From Spongilla lacustris (Eukaryota; Porifera; Demospongiae; Spongillida; Spongillidae): DNA of 64,000 bases. The position numbers and the translations under genes are program-made. Below, in pieces: positions 47,070-60,364 of the stretch. The stretch covers positions 7,228,964 to 7,292,963 of the forward strand of contig OX442428.1 in assembly GCA_949361645.1 (NCBI GenBank). The letters run 5' to 3'. The notes beneath the pieces are model-generated. The model searched no databases. It was not told the origin of the DNA and saw nothing but the letters and a program-made list of their open reading frames with translations. The stretch's first letter is position 1. The number at the start of each line of letters is the position of its first letter.

Positions 47070-48300
47070 CTTATGGTCCACACCTCTGTGTACTATGGTC
47101 CACACCCCTGTGTACTATGGTCCACACCCCTGTGTACTATGGTCCACACCCCTGTGTACTATGGTCCACACCCCTGTGTACTATGGTCCACACCTGGTCC
47201 ACACCCCTGTGTACTATGGTCCACACCCCTGTGTACTATGGTCCACACCCCTGAGTACTACGGTCCACACCCCTGTGTACTATGGTCCACACCCCTGTGT
47301 ACTATGGTCCACACCCCTGTGTACTATGGAGGAGGAGAGGGTGAGGGAAGAGGAGAAGTCCACCCAGGCCTTGGAGAGGGCATATGGGGGTCGACCAATC
47401 CCCCTCCCCCACCCCACCCCTGTGTACTATGATCCACACCCCTGTATACTATGGTCCACACCCCTGTGTACTATGGTCCACACCTCTGTGTACTATGGTC
47501 CACACCCCTGTGTACTATGGCCCACACACCCCTGTGTACTATGGTCCACACCCTGTTTACTACGGTCCACACCCCTGTGTACTATGGTCCACACCCCTGT
47601 GTACTATGGAGGAGGAGAGGGTGAGGGGAGAGGAGAAGTCCACCCAGGCCTTGGAGAGGGCATATGGGGGTCGACCAATCCCCCTCCCCCACCCCACCCC
47701 TGTGTACTATGATCCACACCCCTGTATACTATGGTCCACACCCCTGTGTACTATGGTCCACACCCCTGTGTACTACGGTCCACACCCGTGTACTATGGTC
47801 CACACACACCCCTGTGTACTATGGTCCACACCCCTGTGTACTATGGCCCACACACCCCTGTGCACACCCTGTTTACTACGGTCCACACCCCTGTGTACTA
47901 TGGTCCACACCCCTGTGTACTATGGAGGAGGAGAGGGTGAGGGGAGAGGAGAAGTCCACCCAGGTCTTGGAGAGGGCATATGGGGGTCGACCAATCCCCC
48001 TCCCCCACCCCACCCCTGTGTACTATGGTCCACACCCCTGTGTACTATGGTCCACACCCCTGTGTACTATGGTCCACACCCCTGAGTACTACGGTCCACA
48101 CCCCTGTGTACTATGGTCCACACCCCTGTGTACTATGGTCCACACCCCTGTGTACTATGGTCCACACCCCTGTGTACTATGGAGGAGGAGGGGGTGAGGG
48201 GAGAGGAGAAGTCCACCCAGGCCTTGGAGAGGGCATATGGGGGTTGACCAATCCCCCTCCCCCACCCCACCCCTGTGTACTATGGTCCACACACCTGTGG
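47070..48300. repeat. 22-bp satellite with interspersed 120-bp module
   Basis: Units CACACCCCTGTGTACTATGG+TC repeat in blocks. Blocks are separated by four copies of a module starting GGAGGAGGAGAGGGTGAGG at about 47329, 47609, 47926 and 48182. Several frames stay open for 170-230 codons because the unit length is not a multiple of three. No gene is inferred. Confidence 0.95.
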
Positions 48301-48397
48301 ACCATAGTACTCAGTAATAAAAAACAGTTCTTTTCAGAACTGCTACATTACAAAAGACTGACTACATATATGCCAATCTTGCTAATACATGTATATG

Positions 48398-49960
<1,563 letters not shown>

Positions 49961-49966
49961 AGTGAG

Positions 49967-52900
49967 TTAGTGGCACTCGTTCAAGGATGCAGGGGTGGCA
50001 CAGTCGTACACATATCGGACCCAGCCAAGGCCCAGGTAGCCCACACTGGTACCAAACACCACGGCCAGGAACATCCATCCGTTGTAAGTCATCACGACCA
50101 GCATCAGGAGGTAGGCCACGCCCACCTGCACCAGCTGGAGGAGAGCCTGAAGTGCGTGGAAGAGGACTATGTACGTCTTAGGTGGCGGTTGTCTGGGGAG
50201 GAGGAAAGGCAGGACCCAAAGATGACTGGAGAGGAGCCACAATAATTGTGTTGTGCATCTGTCTTTACAGAAGGATATACACATGTGCTGTATAGAAGGA
50301 TACACACATGTGCTTTTAAGAAGGATATACACACGTGCTGTATAGAAGGATATACACACGTGCTGTATAGAAGGATACACACACGTGCTGTATACACATG
50401 TGGTGTATACATGTACACATGTGATGCTTGTATTGTAGGATTCGGTTCGTGAATAAATCAGTTCTGCAAATGTTTTTTTACACATTGAAAATAAAACGGC
50501 AAACATTTTGGGTTGAGGTGGTAAGGGATTAAAATTTACAAATAGCTGTACACTTCAATCAAAAGCCACTTCTGCTTGCCATGCCCACCACTTATTGGCA
50601 CACTGCTTTTAGCACATTTCAATGCTGTATGAATTATACGGCAATGCACTATTTTATTAATATGTATTAGGAGCTGAGGGGGTGGGGGTGGGGGGGGGGG
50701 GGGGGTGCCAGAGCAGCCCCAAATATGCTCCCTGCACTGGTTGATTGGCTTCCCATCCTCTATCTCAATTGATCTGTATCCTCTTTTGGCAGTTCTGCAC
50801 TCCAGATGTACAGAAGAAGCCAAAACCACCAGCCTCCTATCACCACTCTCCTATCACCACTCTCCTATCACCACTCTCCTATCACCACCCTCCTATCACC
50901 ACCCTCCCATCATCACCCTCCTATCACCACCCTCCTATCACCACTCTCCCATCACCACCCTCCTATCACCACCCTCCTATCACCACCCTCCTATCACCAC
51001 TCTCCTATCACCACTCTCCTCTCCTATCACCACTCTCCTCTCCTATCACCACTCTCCTATCACCACCCTCCTATCACCACTCTCCTATCACCACTCTCCT
51101 ATCACCACCCTCTCCTATCACCACCCTCCTATCACCACCCTCCTATCACCACTCTCCTATCACCACCCTCCTATCATGTCCTCTTTATTTAGATACATGT
51201 AGTAACCAACAATGGCCTGGGGACTGCTCAAAATGCATTTGTATAGATTAACAGATGCCATACAACATATTCATTTTCACCATCAACCACATCAGACAGA
51301 AACCATAGATTGTGTCCCTTACAGTGCTCCCTCGATTATACGGAAAAGTATCACCTCGATTATACGGAAAATAAGGCACATTCATTGGGTGTTAGGAAAA
51401 CTGTCGGTGTACTTAGCCATAAGCTGTCTAAACCATTAATGACATTCATACTTACCTCTAATTACATTCCCCAAGCCAATGTGGTGCAGCCTTTTATTAA
51501 CAAAAAAGGCAATTGAATTTTAAGAGACAGTTTTCAGCAACGCCCTTTCTTTGATCTCTCAGGGCTATAGATGGTGCAGTATGCCTGCAAAACACGCGCA
51601 CACAATGCATTTCATACGGGAGCTCATGTGAGCATGCATGCTTGATCATGAACATGTACTGGTACACCGCCCTGCATCGTGTTATGTGTATCTGCAGGTC
51701 CATGTGTTGAGCCTGCTGCACACCTTCCATCATTACTGATACTAACCTGTGCTTGGTTGGTACAATTATCTCAATGTCACATTGTGGGCACACCAACCTT
51801 GATGGCGTTAGATAATACTGGCTCTCATCAGTGCGTTCCAAAGTGCTAGCAACATGATCAGGTGTAAGCAAATCTGCATTCACGCAAACACTGTACAAAA
51901 CAGTATACATTATGCTCACCAATTCATACATCCTTGAACAAACTGTATTTTAAAGGCAAGCACTGTTGCAGAATGAATATATAAGAAGAGAAGGTAACTG
52001 ATGCATGTGACATTATGAACCTGTTAACTGTTGAAACAAGGTGGAATAGCTGAATGGCACTTGATCCGTGCTGGTTTGAAGTGGCTTCCATCTGCTGGGC
52101 AATGCACTTATCTGTGTGTGCTTGCTCGCGCGTGTGTTGTGTGCACGTGTTGTGTGTTCGCTTGCGTGTGTGTATCGTGCGTGAGTCATGCACGTAATGA
52201 TTTACCATATAGTGTTTAAAATTACCTCGCTCAGCTTGCCTTGAGTAGGTTGGCATGGGCATGCATGGTGAACTCATCGTGTTGAGAGCTTGAAACAATT
52301 AAAATGTCAAGATCGCGTGCAACATCCGACGCATGTATAAATGTGGAAGGCACAATTATATTACACAAATACCCTGACCCTAGGCCCTGTAGAAATACCA
52401 TGTCTGACGTGTGCTTTGATTGGTCTAGTCTTGAAACGTAGCGTCGCCTGCGACAGAGAGACATCACGTGATTGCATAAAAAAGTGTTTACTGAGCTGTA
52501 ACTCAACACATGGACGTTTATCTGTTAAAGTTCTCTATATGTTCGGAAGGCGAGCTAGGCAAGTTTGAGCAATAGGTACACTGACAATGGTCGATCACGA
52601 GCGAAGACGATTCCAATTACAGCACAGTAAACACTTTTTAATGCAATCACGTGATGCCTCTCTGTCGCAGACGACGCTACGTTTCAAGACTAGACCAATC
52701 AAAGCACACGTCAGACATGGTATTTCTACAGGGCCTAGGGTCAGGGTATTTGTGTAATATAATTGTGCCTTCCACATTTATACATGCGTCGGATGTTGCA
52801 CGCGATCTTGACATTTTAATTGTTTCAAGCTCTCAACACGATGAGTTCACCATGCATGCCCATGCCAACCTACTCAAGGCAAGCTGAGCGAGGTAATTTT

Positions 52901-55900
52901 AAACACTATATGGTAAATCATTACGTGCATGACTCACGCACGATACACACACGCAAGCGAACACACAACACGTGCACACAACACACGCGCGAGCAAGCAC
53001 ACACAGATAAGTGCATTGCCCAGCAGATGGAAGCCACTTCAAACCAGCACGGATCAAGTGCCATTCAGCTATTCCACCTTGTTTCAACAGTTAACAGGTT
53101 CATAATGTCACATGCATCAGTTACCTTCTCTTCTTATATATTCATTCTGCAACAGTGCTTGCCTTTAAAATACAGTTTGTTCAAGGATGTATGAATTGGT
53201 GAGCATAATGTATACTGTTTTGTACAGTGTTTGCGTGAATGCAGATTTGCTTACACCTGATCATGTTGCTAGCACTTTGGAACGCACTGATGAGAGCCAG
53301 TATTATCTAACGCCATCAAGGTTGGTGTGCCCACAATGTGACATTGAGATAATTGTACCAACCAAGCACAGGTTAGTATCAGTAATGATGGAAGGTGTGC
53401 AGCAGGCTCAACACATGGACCTGCAGATACACATAACACGATGCAGGGCGGTGTACCAGTACATGTTCATGATCAAGCATGCATGCTCACATGAGCTCCC
53501 GTATGAAATGCATTGTGTGCGCGTGTTTTGCAGGCATACTGCACCATCTATAGCCCTGAGAGATCAAAGAAAGGGCGTTGCTGAAAACTGTCTCTTAAAA
53601 TTCAATTGCCTTTTTTGTTAATAAAAGGCTGCACCACATTGGCTTGGGGAATGTAATTAGAGGTAAGTATGAATGTCATTAATGGTTTAGACAGCTTATG
53701 GCTAAGTACACCGACAGTTTTCCTAACACCCAATGAATGTGCCTTATTTTCCGTATAATCGAGGTGATACTTTTCCGTATAATCGAGGGAGCACTGTACT
53801 ACCTGTTTGTTCTTACACCTTCCCTTACATGGAGAGATGGGGTGGTGGGGTGGGTGGAGAGGGATGGTGGGGTGGGTAGAGAGGGATGGAGGGGTGGGTG
53901 GAGAGGGATGGAGGGGTGGGTGGAGAGGGATGGAGGGGTGGGTGGAGAGGGATGGAGGGGTGGGTGGAGAGGGATGGAGGGGTGGGTGGAGAGGGAGGGT
54001 GGGTGGAGAGGGAGGGTGGATGGAGAGGGAGGGTGGGTGGAGAGGGATGGTGGGGTGGGTGGATGGAGTTGGGATGGAGATGAGGTGGGGGATGAGATGC
54101 TTACACAGGATCCAACTGCTTGTAGCCCGACTGAGACACTAACTTCAGGCGCTTCATGGTCAGGTGGGACACCCACTCCCTCAACACCTTGATACCCTCC
54201 AGGAGGACACCAAAGAGGAACACCACCACAAAGGCAGCAAACAGCTCTGAAGGGACCAGGGAGGAACAGAGCATGAAAGTGTGTGGTGGGGGGGGGGGGG
54301 GGCGAGGGCCAAAGAGTGCAGGTGATGAGAGGGAGGGGGAGGAGGGCAAAGGTGATGAGAGGGAGGGGGAGGAGGGCCAAGGTGATGAGAGGGAGGGGGA
54401 GGAGGGCCAAGGTGATGAGGGAGGGGGAGGAGGGCCAAGGTGATGAGGGAGGGGGAGGAGGGCCAAGGTGATGAGGGAGGGGGAGGAGGGCCAACGTGAT
54501 GAGGGAGGGGGAGGAGGGCCAAGGTGATGAGGGAGGGGGAGGAGGGCCAAGGTGATGAGGGAGGGGGAGGAGGGCCATATAATGCAGGTGATGAGAGGGA
54601 GGGGGAGGAGGGCATCTTGCCTGCTTTTGTTTTGATCACACATGATGAAAAGAGTAGAGTGAAGTCGTACCCAAAGTAGAAGGTCATCTGTTAATGGGGA
54701 GGAGGGGGAGGAGGGTGAACACAAGCTACATAGGCCACTTCCCTGCTCACCTAAATAATGCATCCTACCAACACAACCACTATCCACACCCCTCCCACAC
54801 CTCCACACCCCTCCTACACCTCCGTGTACCTCCACACCCCTCCTACACCTCCACACCCCTCCTACACTTCCACACCCCTCCTACACCTCCACTTCCTACA
54901 CCTCCACACCCCTCCTACACTTCCACACCCCTCCTACACTTCCACCCCTTCACCCACTTGTATGATATTGCCTACATGCATGCCTAAAGGTTACATGGGG
55001 GTATACGCAACACGCAATAGTGATCTACAGTATCAAAACCAATGGCTACATGTACAACTCAAATCAATATATACACACATGCTAAAGTCACCTAGCTAGC
55101 GCCCAGGGTAATCGTGCTGCTTATGTGACTTTATACCAAAGTTATACATGTACATGGTTTTGTAGTTTGTTTAACCATAGTCAGTTTGCAGCGATATGGG
55201 ATGGGGCAGGTGTGTTGGCCTAGTGTCAGTTTTAGCTGAGTGAATGACAGGAAAAAAGGAAGGGAAGGGGAGATGGGAGGGAAGGAGAGCTCTAGGGGAG
55301 AGGAGGGGAGGGAAGAAGGGTTTGGAGTGCATAGTGAGGAAATGTAAGTGTTAGTTGTTGCTTACATAGCACTTTCACCTGGGGGGGAAATCATTACCAC
55401 CCCCTTCCCCCCCCCCCCCCCCCCCCCCCCCCAAAAACACAACTAATCTTTGTTTGTTCAAGGCACTCTACCTATTCATGAGCACTGTAGTGTGATGTGA
55501 GTACAGACACACCTACTGACATGTAATGGAGACACATCCTTGCAGAGAGGATGGGTGGAGCATTTCCCTTCGCCCTAATGTCCTGATCCATACCTTCCCC
55601 CTAATGTCTTGATCTATACCTTCCCCCTAATGTCTTGATCCATACCTTCCCCCTAATGTCTTGATCCATACCTTCCCCCTAATGTCTTGATCCATACCTT
55701 CCCCCTAATGTCTTGATCCATACCTTCCCCCTAATGTCTTGATCCATACCTTCCCCCTAATGTCTTGATCCATACCTTCCCCTAATGTCTTGATCCATAC
55801 CTTCCCCCTAATGTCCTGATCCATACCTTCCCCCTAATGTCTTGATCCATACCTTCCCCCTAATGTCTTGATCCATACCTTCCCCCTAATGTCTTGATCC

Positions 55901-57573
55901 ATACCTTCTCCCTAATGTCTTGATCCATACCTTCCCCCTAATGTCCTGATCCATACCTTCCCCCTAATGTCTTGATCCATACCTTCCCCCTAATGTCTTG
56001 ATCCATACCTTCCCCCTAATGTCTTGATCCATACCTTCCCCCTAATGTCTTGATCCATACCTTCCCCCTAATGTCTTGATCATACCTTCCCCCTAATGTC
56101 TTGATCATACCTTCCCCCTGATGTCTTGATCCATACCTTCCCCCTAATGTCTTGATCCCCTAATGTCTTGATCCATACCTTCCCCCTAATGTCTTGACAC
56201 ACAAACTACATGATCAGTATATTTGTTTAAATTGGCACATGCTAGCCACATAAACCACACCCATAATAGACATGCAAATGAAAACATCTCCTTTGTTGAT
56301 CATCTGCAGCCCTACTATGGCTATGGTGCTTACAGCCTTTATCACATCATCTAGGGGTGTGGTCTACGCCCCTTCCTCCTACAGTGTTGTGACTCCCTAC
56401 AAGACCTAATCAGTCGGCCAGTAACACCAAGCACTCACCTAATTTGATATTCCCCATCAGAATAGCCTTCTGAGTCATGCATGCATCCTGATTAGTATGC
56501 CTTTTGAGACATGCATCCCATTGGTGGTTTTTTATTTTTCATTTTTTATCAATGGACAGGAAGATGGGTGAGGGGAGGGAAGGTGAGGATGGGAAAGTGA
56601 GGGGAGGGAAGGTGAGGATGGGAAAGTGAGGGGAGGGAAGTTGAGGATGGGAAGGTGAGGGGTGGGAAGGTGAGGGGTGGGAAGGTGAGGGGATAGGAAG
56701 GTGAGGGTGGGAAGGTAAGGGGAGGGAAGGTGAGGGAGGGAAGGTAAGGATGGGAAGGTGAGGGGTGGGAAGGTGAGGTGAGGAAAGACCTGTGAGGATG
56801 CGAAGGTGAGGGGTGGGAAGGTGAGGGGGAGGGAAGGTGAGGGGTGGGAAGGTGAGGGGGTGGGAAAGTGAGGTGAGGGAAGACCTGTGAGGATGGGAAG
56901 GTGAGGTGAGGGAAGACCTGTGAGGATGGGAAGGTGAGGGGAGGGAAGGTGAGGGGAGGGAAGGGGAGGGGGTGGAAGGTGAGGGGGAGGGAAGGTGAGG
57001 GGAGGGAAGGTGAGGGGGTGGGAAGGTGAGGGGTGGGAAGGTGAGGGGGTGGAAGGTGAGGGGGTGGGAAGGTGAGGGGAGGGAAGGTGAGGGGGAGGGA
57101 AGGTGAGGGGAGGGAAGGTGAGGGGAGGGAAGGTGAGGGGGAGGGAAGGTGAGGGGAGGGAAGGTGAGGGGGTGGGAAGGTGAGGGGGTGGGAAGGTGAG
57201 GGGGGTGGGAAGGTGAGGGGGTGGAAGGTGAGAAGACACACAGAACCAAGGGCTAATATCCTCTGCCAGGTTGGCCCACCCTCTTCCCTCCCACTGAATT
57301 GGACATGGCCAGCTGCTCCCCATAGATCTGGTCCATAGCTAATGGTAAAGTCTATATTTGGCATTAGTACCGGCCAAGCAAAGTGCTTTCTCAATCGACA
57401 TGCCAAGACCTTTGTGAAACCAAACCCAGGAATGCTTTTGAGAGCTGTTTTGGTCCTAGAGTACATGTTTACCTACATGTTTACCTACAGGAGCATAACT
57501 ATGACACCTTGTGATAACAATGGAGGACACAATGGTACCTGTAGTGCTACACTGTGGAGCTGATCTACATATG

Positions 57574-57612
<39 letters not shown>

Positions 57613-57840
57613 TCCATGTGTAGGGGATGTGGCATGTGTGTGGTGCGTGTGAGGGGTGTGTGGTGTGTGTGTGTGTGTGTGTACATGTGTGACTGCAATG
57701 TACTTCATGGGGCAAGGAAGGTGGTATGTGCTAGGCAGATCTTCTCAAATTCAACATACTGTAACGTCCAAACACAAACACCAACCCACACACACCAACC
57801 CACTCACCCCCACACACACACAAATACCAACCCACTCACC

Positions 57841-57874
<34 letters not shown>

Positions 57875-59838
57875 TATACATGTAAACACATGTACCACAC
57901 TTAATGGACAAATGGTAACATTACATGGTTCAAGGTACTATGTGTCAGCGGGAGAGTAAGAAGTACAAGGCCTATGTCCTTTGAAGTGCCATTACACCAG
58001 CAGCTGCTGCTGAAGCCAGTGTTCCCTCCCAAGTCAGCAGAATAACTAACTATTTTATTGTTGTACATTTCTGATTTGTATGGCACTCATTTGGATATCA
58101 CGTATGGACTATGCAGGGAGAAGTTCTTCCATCGAAGAAATCTGACATTATGCAGTATGTATGTGTGTCTAGGTGTATGTGTGTCTAGAGGCACTACACT
58201 GTATGTGTGCCTAGAGGCACTACACTGTATGTGTGCCTAGAGGCACTACACTGTATGTGTGTCTAGGGGCACTACACTGTATGTGTGTCTAGGGGCACTA
58301 CACTGTATGTGTGTCTAGGGGCACTACACTGTATGTGTGTCTAGGGGCACTACACTGTATGTGTGTCTAGGGGCACTACACTGTATGTGTGTCTAGGGGC
58401 ACTACACTGTATGTGTGTCTAGGGGCACTACACTGTATGTGTGTCTAGGGGCACTACACTGTATGTGTGTCTAGGGGCACTACACTGTAATGTGTACTAC
58501 ACTGTAATGTGTACTACACTGTAATGTGTGTCTAGGGGCACTACACTATATGTGTGTCTAGGGGCACTACACTGTATGTGTGTCTAGGGGCACTACACTG
58601 TATGTGTGTCTAGGGGCACTACACTGTAATGTGTACTACACTGTAATGTGTACTACACTGTAATGTGTGTCTAGGGGCACTACACTATATGTGTGTCTAG
58701 GGGCACTTCACTGTATGTGTGTCTAGAGGCACTACACTATATGTGTGTCTAGGGGCACTACACTGTATGTGTGTCTAGGGGCACTACACTGTAATGTGTA
58801 CTACACTGTAATGTGTGTCTAGGGGCACTACACTATATGTGTGTCTAGGGGCACTACACTGTATGTGTGTCTAGAGGCACTACACTATATGTGTGTCTAG
58901 GGGCACTACACTGTATGTGTGTCTAGGGGCACTACACTGTAATGTGTACTACACTGTAATGTGTACTACACTGTAATGTGTGTCTAGGGGCACTACACTA
59001 TATGTGTGTCTAGGGGCACTACACTGTATGTGTGTCTAGAGGCACTACACTATATGTGTGTCTAGGGGCACTACACTGTATGTGTGTCTAGGGGCACTAC
59101 ACTGTAATGTGTACTACACTGTAATGTGTACTACACTGTAATGTGTGTCTAGGGGCACTACACTATATGTGTGTCTAGGGGCACTACACTGTATGTGTGT
59201 CTAGAGGCACTACACTATATGTGTGTCTAGGGGCACTACACTGTATGTGTGTCTAGGGGCACTACACTGTACTGTACGTGTTTCAAGGGGCACTTCCTCA
59301 CCTTGACCTTCCTGCCATTTCACACAACAAGAGTGATAATACATGTATATAACCCCACCCCCATTCACAACAGCCACCCACCCACCTCCACAGTCACGCA
59401 CACAAACACACACACACAAACACAGTACACTCAGTACACATACGCTGATACAATGCAATAGAACTCGAGGACATTAATATTCATCAATCAGTCACATTTG
59501 GCGAATTATTTTTCCGTGAGAATACGCTGTGTATACAAGACTCTGACGCTTGCGTACACCGCACATTGAAGAATAACCGAATAAGCATAATTTACGTAAG
59601 CTACATCAGACATATCGTGTGGCATGCGCGTGTGTGTGGCGCGCCTAGAGGCTGCTTGGCTGATACTATGCATTTGCGCCCAGGCATATTTTAATAGCGT
59701 GTGGCAAAAACAAAAAAAAAAACAAAAAAAAACTAAAAAGCTTTTATTCTTTCTTCCTGCATGGTGATAGAATAGGTTACGTACCTGCATCATCATCATC
59801 GATCCGTTGCCCATGTCCATTTCCATTTCCTCCTCCAA
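49967..59838 (-). CDS. CTR/SLC31-family copper transporter (copy 1)
   Basis: 162 aa from four minus-strand exons: 59838-59785, 54687-54621, 54246-54105 and 50192-49967, phases 0,1,2, the same as copy 2. Residues 1-18 are a Met/acid-rich extracellular tail ending MMMMQ that can bind Cu(I). Exon 2 begins MTFYFGYDFTLLF. Exon 3 carries TM1 and the EGIKVLRE loop. Exon 4 carries TM2 with the MxxxM selectivity motif (LMLVVMTYN) and TM3 with GxxxG (FGTSVGYLGLG). The family forms homotrimeric Cu(I) channels in plasma or vesicle membranes. The C-terminus NECH resembles the HCH tail of animal CTR1. Exon 2 ends in a GC donor (CAG|GCAAGA); its 67-nt length equals exon 2 of copy 2, supporting it. A usually conserved Trp after LLF is Cys here. 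Introns are 3.9, 0.37 and 5.1 kb of satellites. Confidence 0.87.
50270..50400. repeat. 25-bp minisatellite
   Basis: About five units of AAGGATATACACACGTGCTG+TATAG in intron 3 of CTR copy 1. Confidence 0.9.
50683..50706 (+). repeat. Poly-G tract
   Basis: G-rich run with few interruptions in intron 3 of CTR copy 1. Confidence 0.8.
50835..51176. repeat. 14-bp minisatellite
   Basis: TCTCCTATCACCAC / CCTCCTATCACCAC units, about 24 copies, in intron 3 of CTR copy 1. Confidence 0.95.
51322..53796. mobile_element. 2,475-bp palindromic element with pogo-like ends
   Basis: Ends read CAGTGCTCCCTCGATTATAC and its exact complement, flanked by TA at 51320-51321 and 53797-53798, as in pogo/Tigger-type Tc1-mariner elements. 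A second CCTCGATTATACGGAAAA copy follows each end. Arms of about 1.18 kb (51322 to about 52505 and about 52613 to 53796) mirror each other around 52559 with a constant coordinate sum of 105118, so there are no net indels. The loop is about 107 bp. Each arm carries the same overlapping open frames (124 and 144 aa, e.g. 53187-53621 +), which I do not recognise; no DDE transposase was seen. Lies in intron 3 of CTR copy 1. Confidence 0.9.
53835..54062. repeat. 22-bp G-rich minisatellite
   Basis: GGTGGGTGGAGAGGGATGGA+GG units adjoining the exon 3 donor of CTR copy 1. Open frames here are by-products of the repeat. Confidence 0.95.
54285..54612. repeat. 28-bp G-rich minisatellite filling CTR intron 2
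   Basis: Units AAGGTGATGAGGGAGGGGGA+GGAGGGCC, about 11 copies, occupy nearly the entire intron between exon 3 (54246) and exon 2 (54621). Confidence 0.95.
54775..54955. repeat. 19-bp C-rich minisatellite
   Basis: CCACACCCCTCCTACACCT-type units in intron 1 of CTR copy 1. Confidence 0.9.
55407..55432 (+). repeat. Poly-C tract
   Basis: 26 consecutive C (poly-G on the transcribed CTR strand). Confidence 0.9.
55565..56198. repeat. 26-bp minisatellite
   Basis: About 24 units of CATACCTTCCCCCTAATGTC+TTGATC. Occasional TCCTG and lost-base variants occur. Intron 1 of CTR copy 1. Confidence 0.95.
56560..57236. repeat. G-rich minisatellite (GGTGAGGGGAGGGAA)
   Basis: About 45 short units of about 15 bp with AGACCTGTGAGGATG-containing variants around 56785-56930. 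Three long minus-strand open frames (up to 305 codons) are artefacts. Intron 1 of CTR copy 1. Confidence 0.95.
57574..57690. repeat. (GT)n microsatellite, interrupted
   Basis: GTGTGT tracts at 57578-57610 and 57658-57682, paired with CA tracts at 57768-57871 that could fold against them. Confidence 0.9.
58150..59275. repeat. 26-bp minisatellite with higher-order repeats
   Basis: GTGTGTCTAGGGGCACTACA+CTGTAT repeats about 40 times. A TAATGTGTACTACACTG insertion block recurs near 58487, 58626, 58790, 58937 and 59108, showing duplication of multi-unit segments of roughly 140-170 bp. Intron 1 of CTR copy 1. Confidence 0.95.
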
Positions 59839-60323
59839 CCTAATAGTTACATCGGCACGTGATAATACTTTTATGTATCGATCGCGCGTGCCCAGGCTTT
59901 GTTTTGATGTCGTGTAAGATCAGGAACGTGATAGCATAGCTCAAGCTTTGAACTTAATTTGATTCATATCGCTGTGACTGCCGTCCTACATGTATTGAGC
60001 CAGCGTGTTTCGTGCAGCGGGTGCTATATAAACATCAATGGGTCCCCAGACTACGCTATAAATATAAGCGGCATGTCATTTCACAATTTTCTGCTGCATT
60101 TACACATAGCTATTATAACTTATAACATACACCAAGTACATAATTATATTCCAATACCAAACAATAATAATATCTTCAGATGTAAGCTTCTCATTGGTGT
60201 CATTTGCTGTACGGGAGAGAGCCCATAATAAAACTACCGCCGCTCCACATTCCAATAGAAGTACAGATTTGTTTCATCAGTTTCCATGTACCTCCAGCCA
60301 GAGATGATATGGGGGGGGGGGGG

Positions 60324-60364
<41 letters not shown>

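Noticed and set aside
47053..48197. Long plus-strand open frames (170-233 codons) rich in TPVYYGPHPCVLWS
   Set aside because: They are translations of the 22-bp satellite in successive frames. All frames are open and there is no start context or non-repeat sequence.
50705..51251. Three plus-strand frames of 128-168 codons (Tyr/His/Ser/Pro-rich)
   Set aside because: All are readings of the 14-bp TCTCCTATCACCAC minisatellite.
53799..54856. Pro/Ser-rich minus-strand frames of 168-259 codons
   Set aside because: They fuse real CTR exon 2 or 3 with translated intron satellites. The spliced model matches copy 2 exon by exon.
56532..57466. Three overlapping minus-strand frames up to 305 codons (Pro/Ser/His-rich)
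   Set aside because: Translations of the GGTGAGGGGAGGGAA satellite. The non-repeat start shows no known motif or splice support.
58150..59275. CRISPR-like regular repeats
   Set aside because: Units are contiguous tandem repeats without unique spacers, in a eukaryotic intron.
59670..59684. Possible metal-response core (TGCGCCC) near the CTR copy 1 start
   Set aside because: A seven-base degenerate match is expected by chance, and it lies in the intron; no repeated occurrence was seen.
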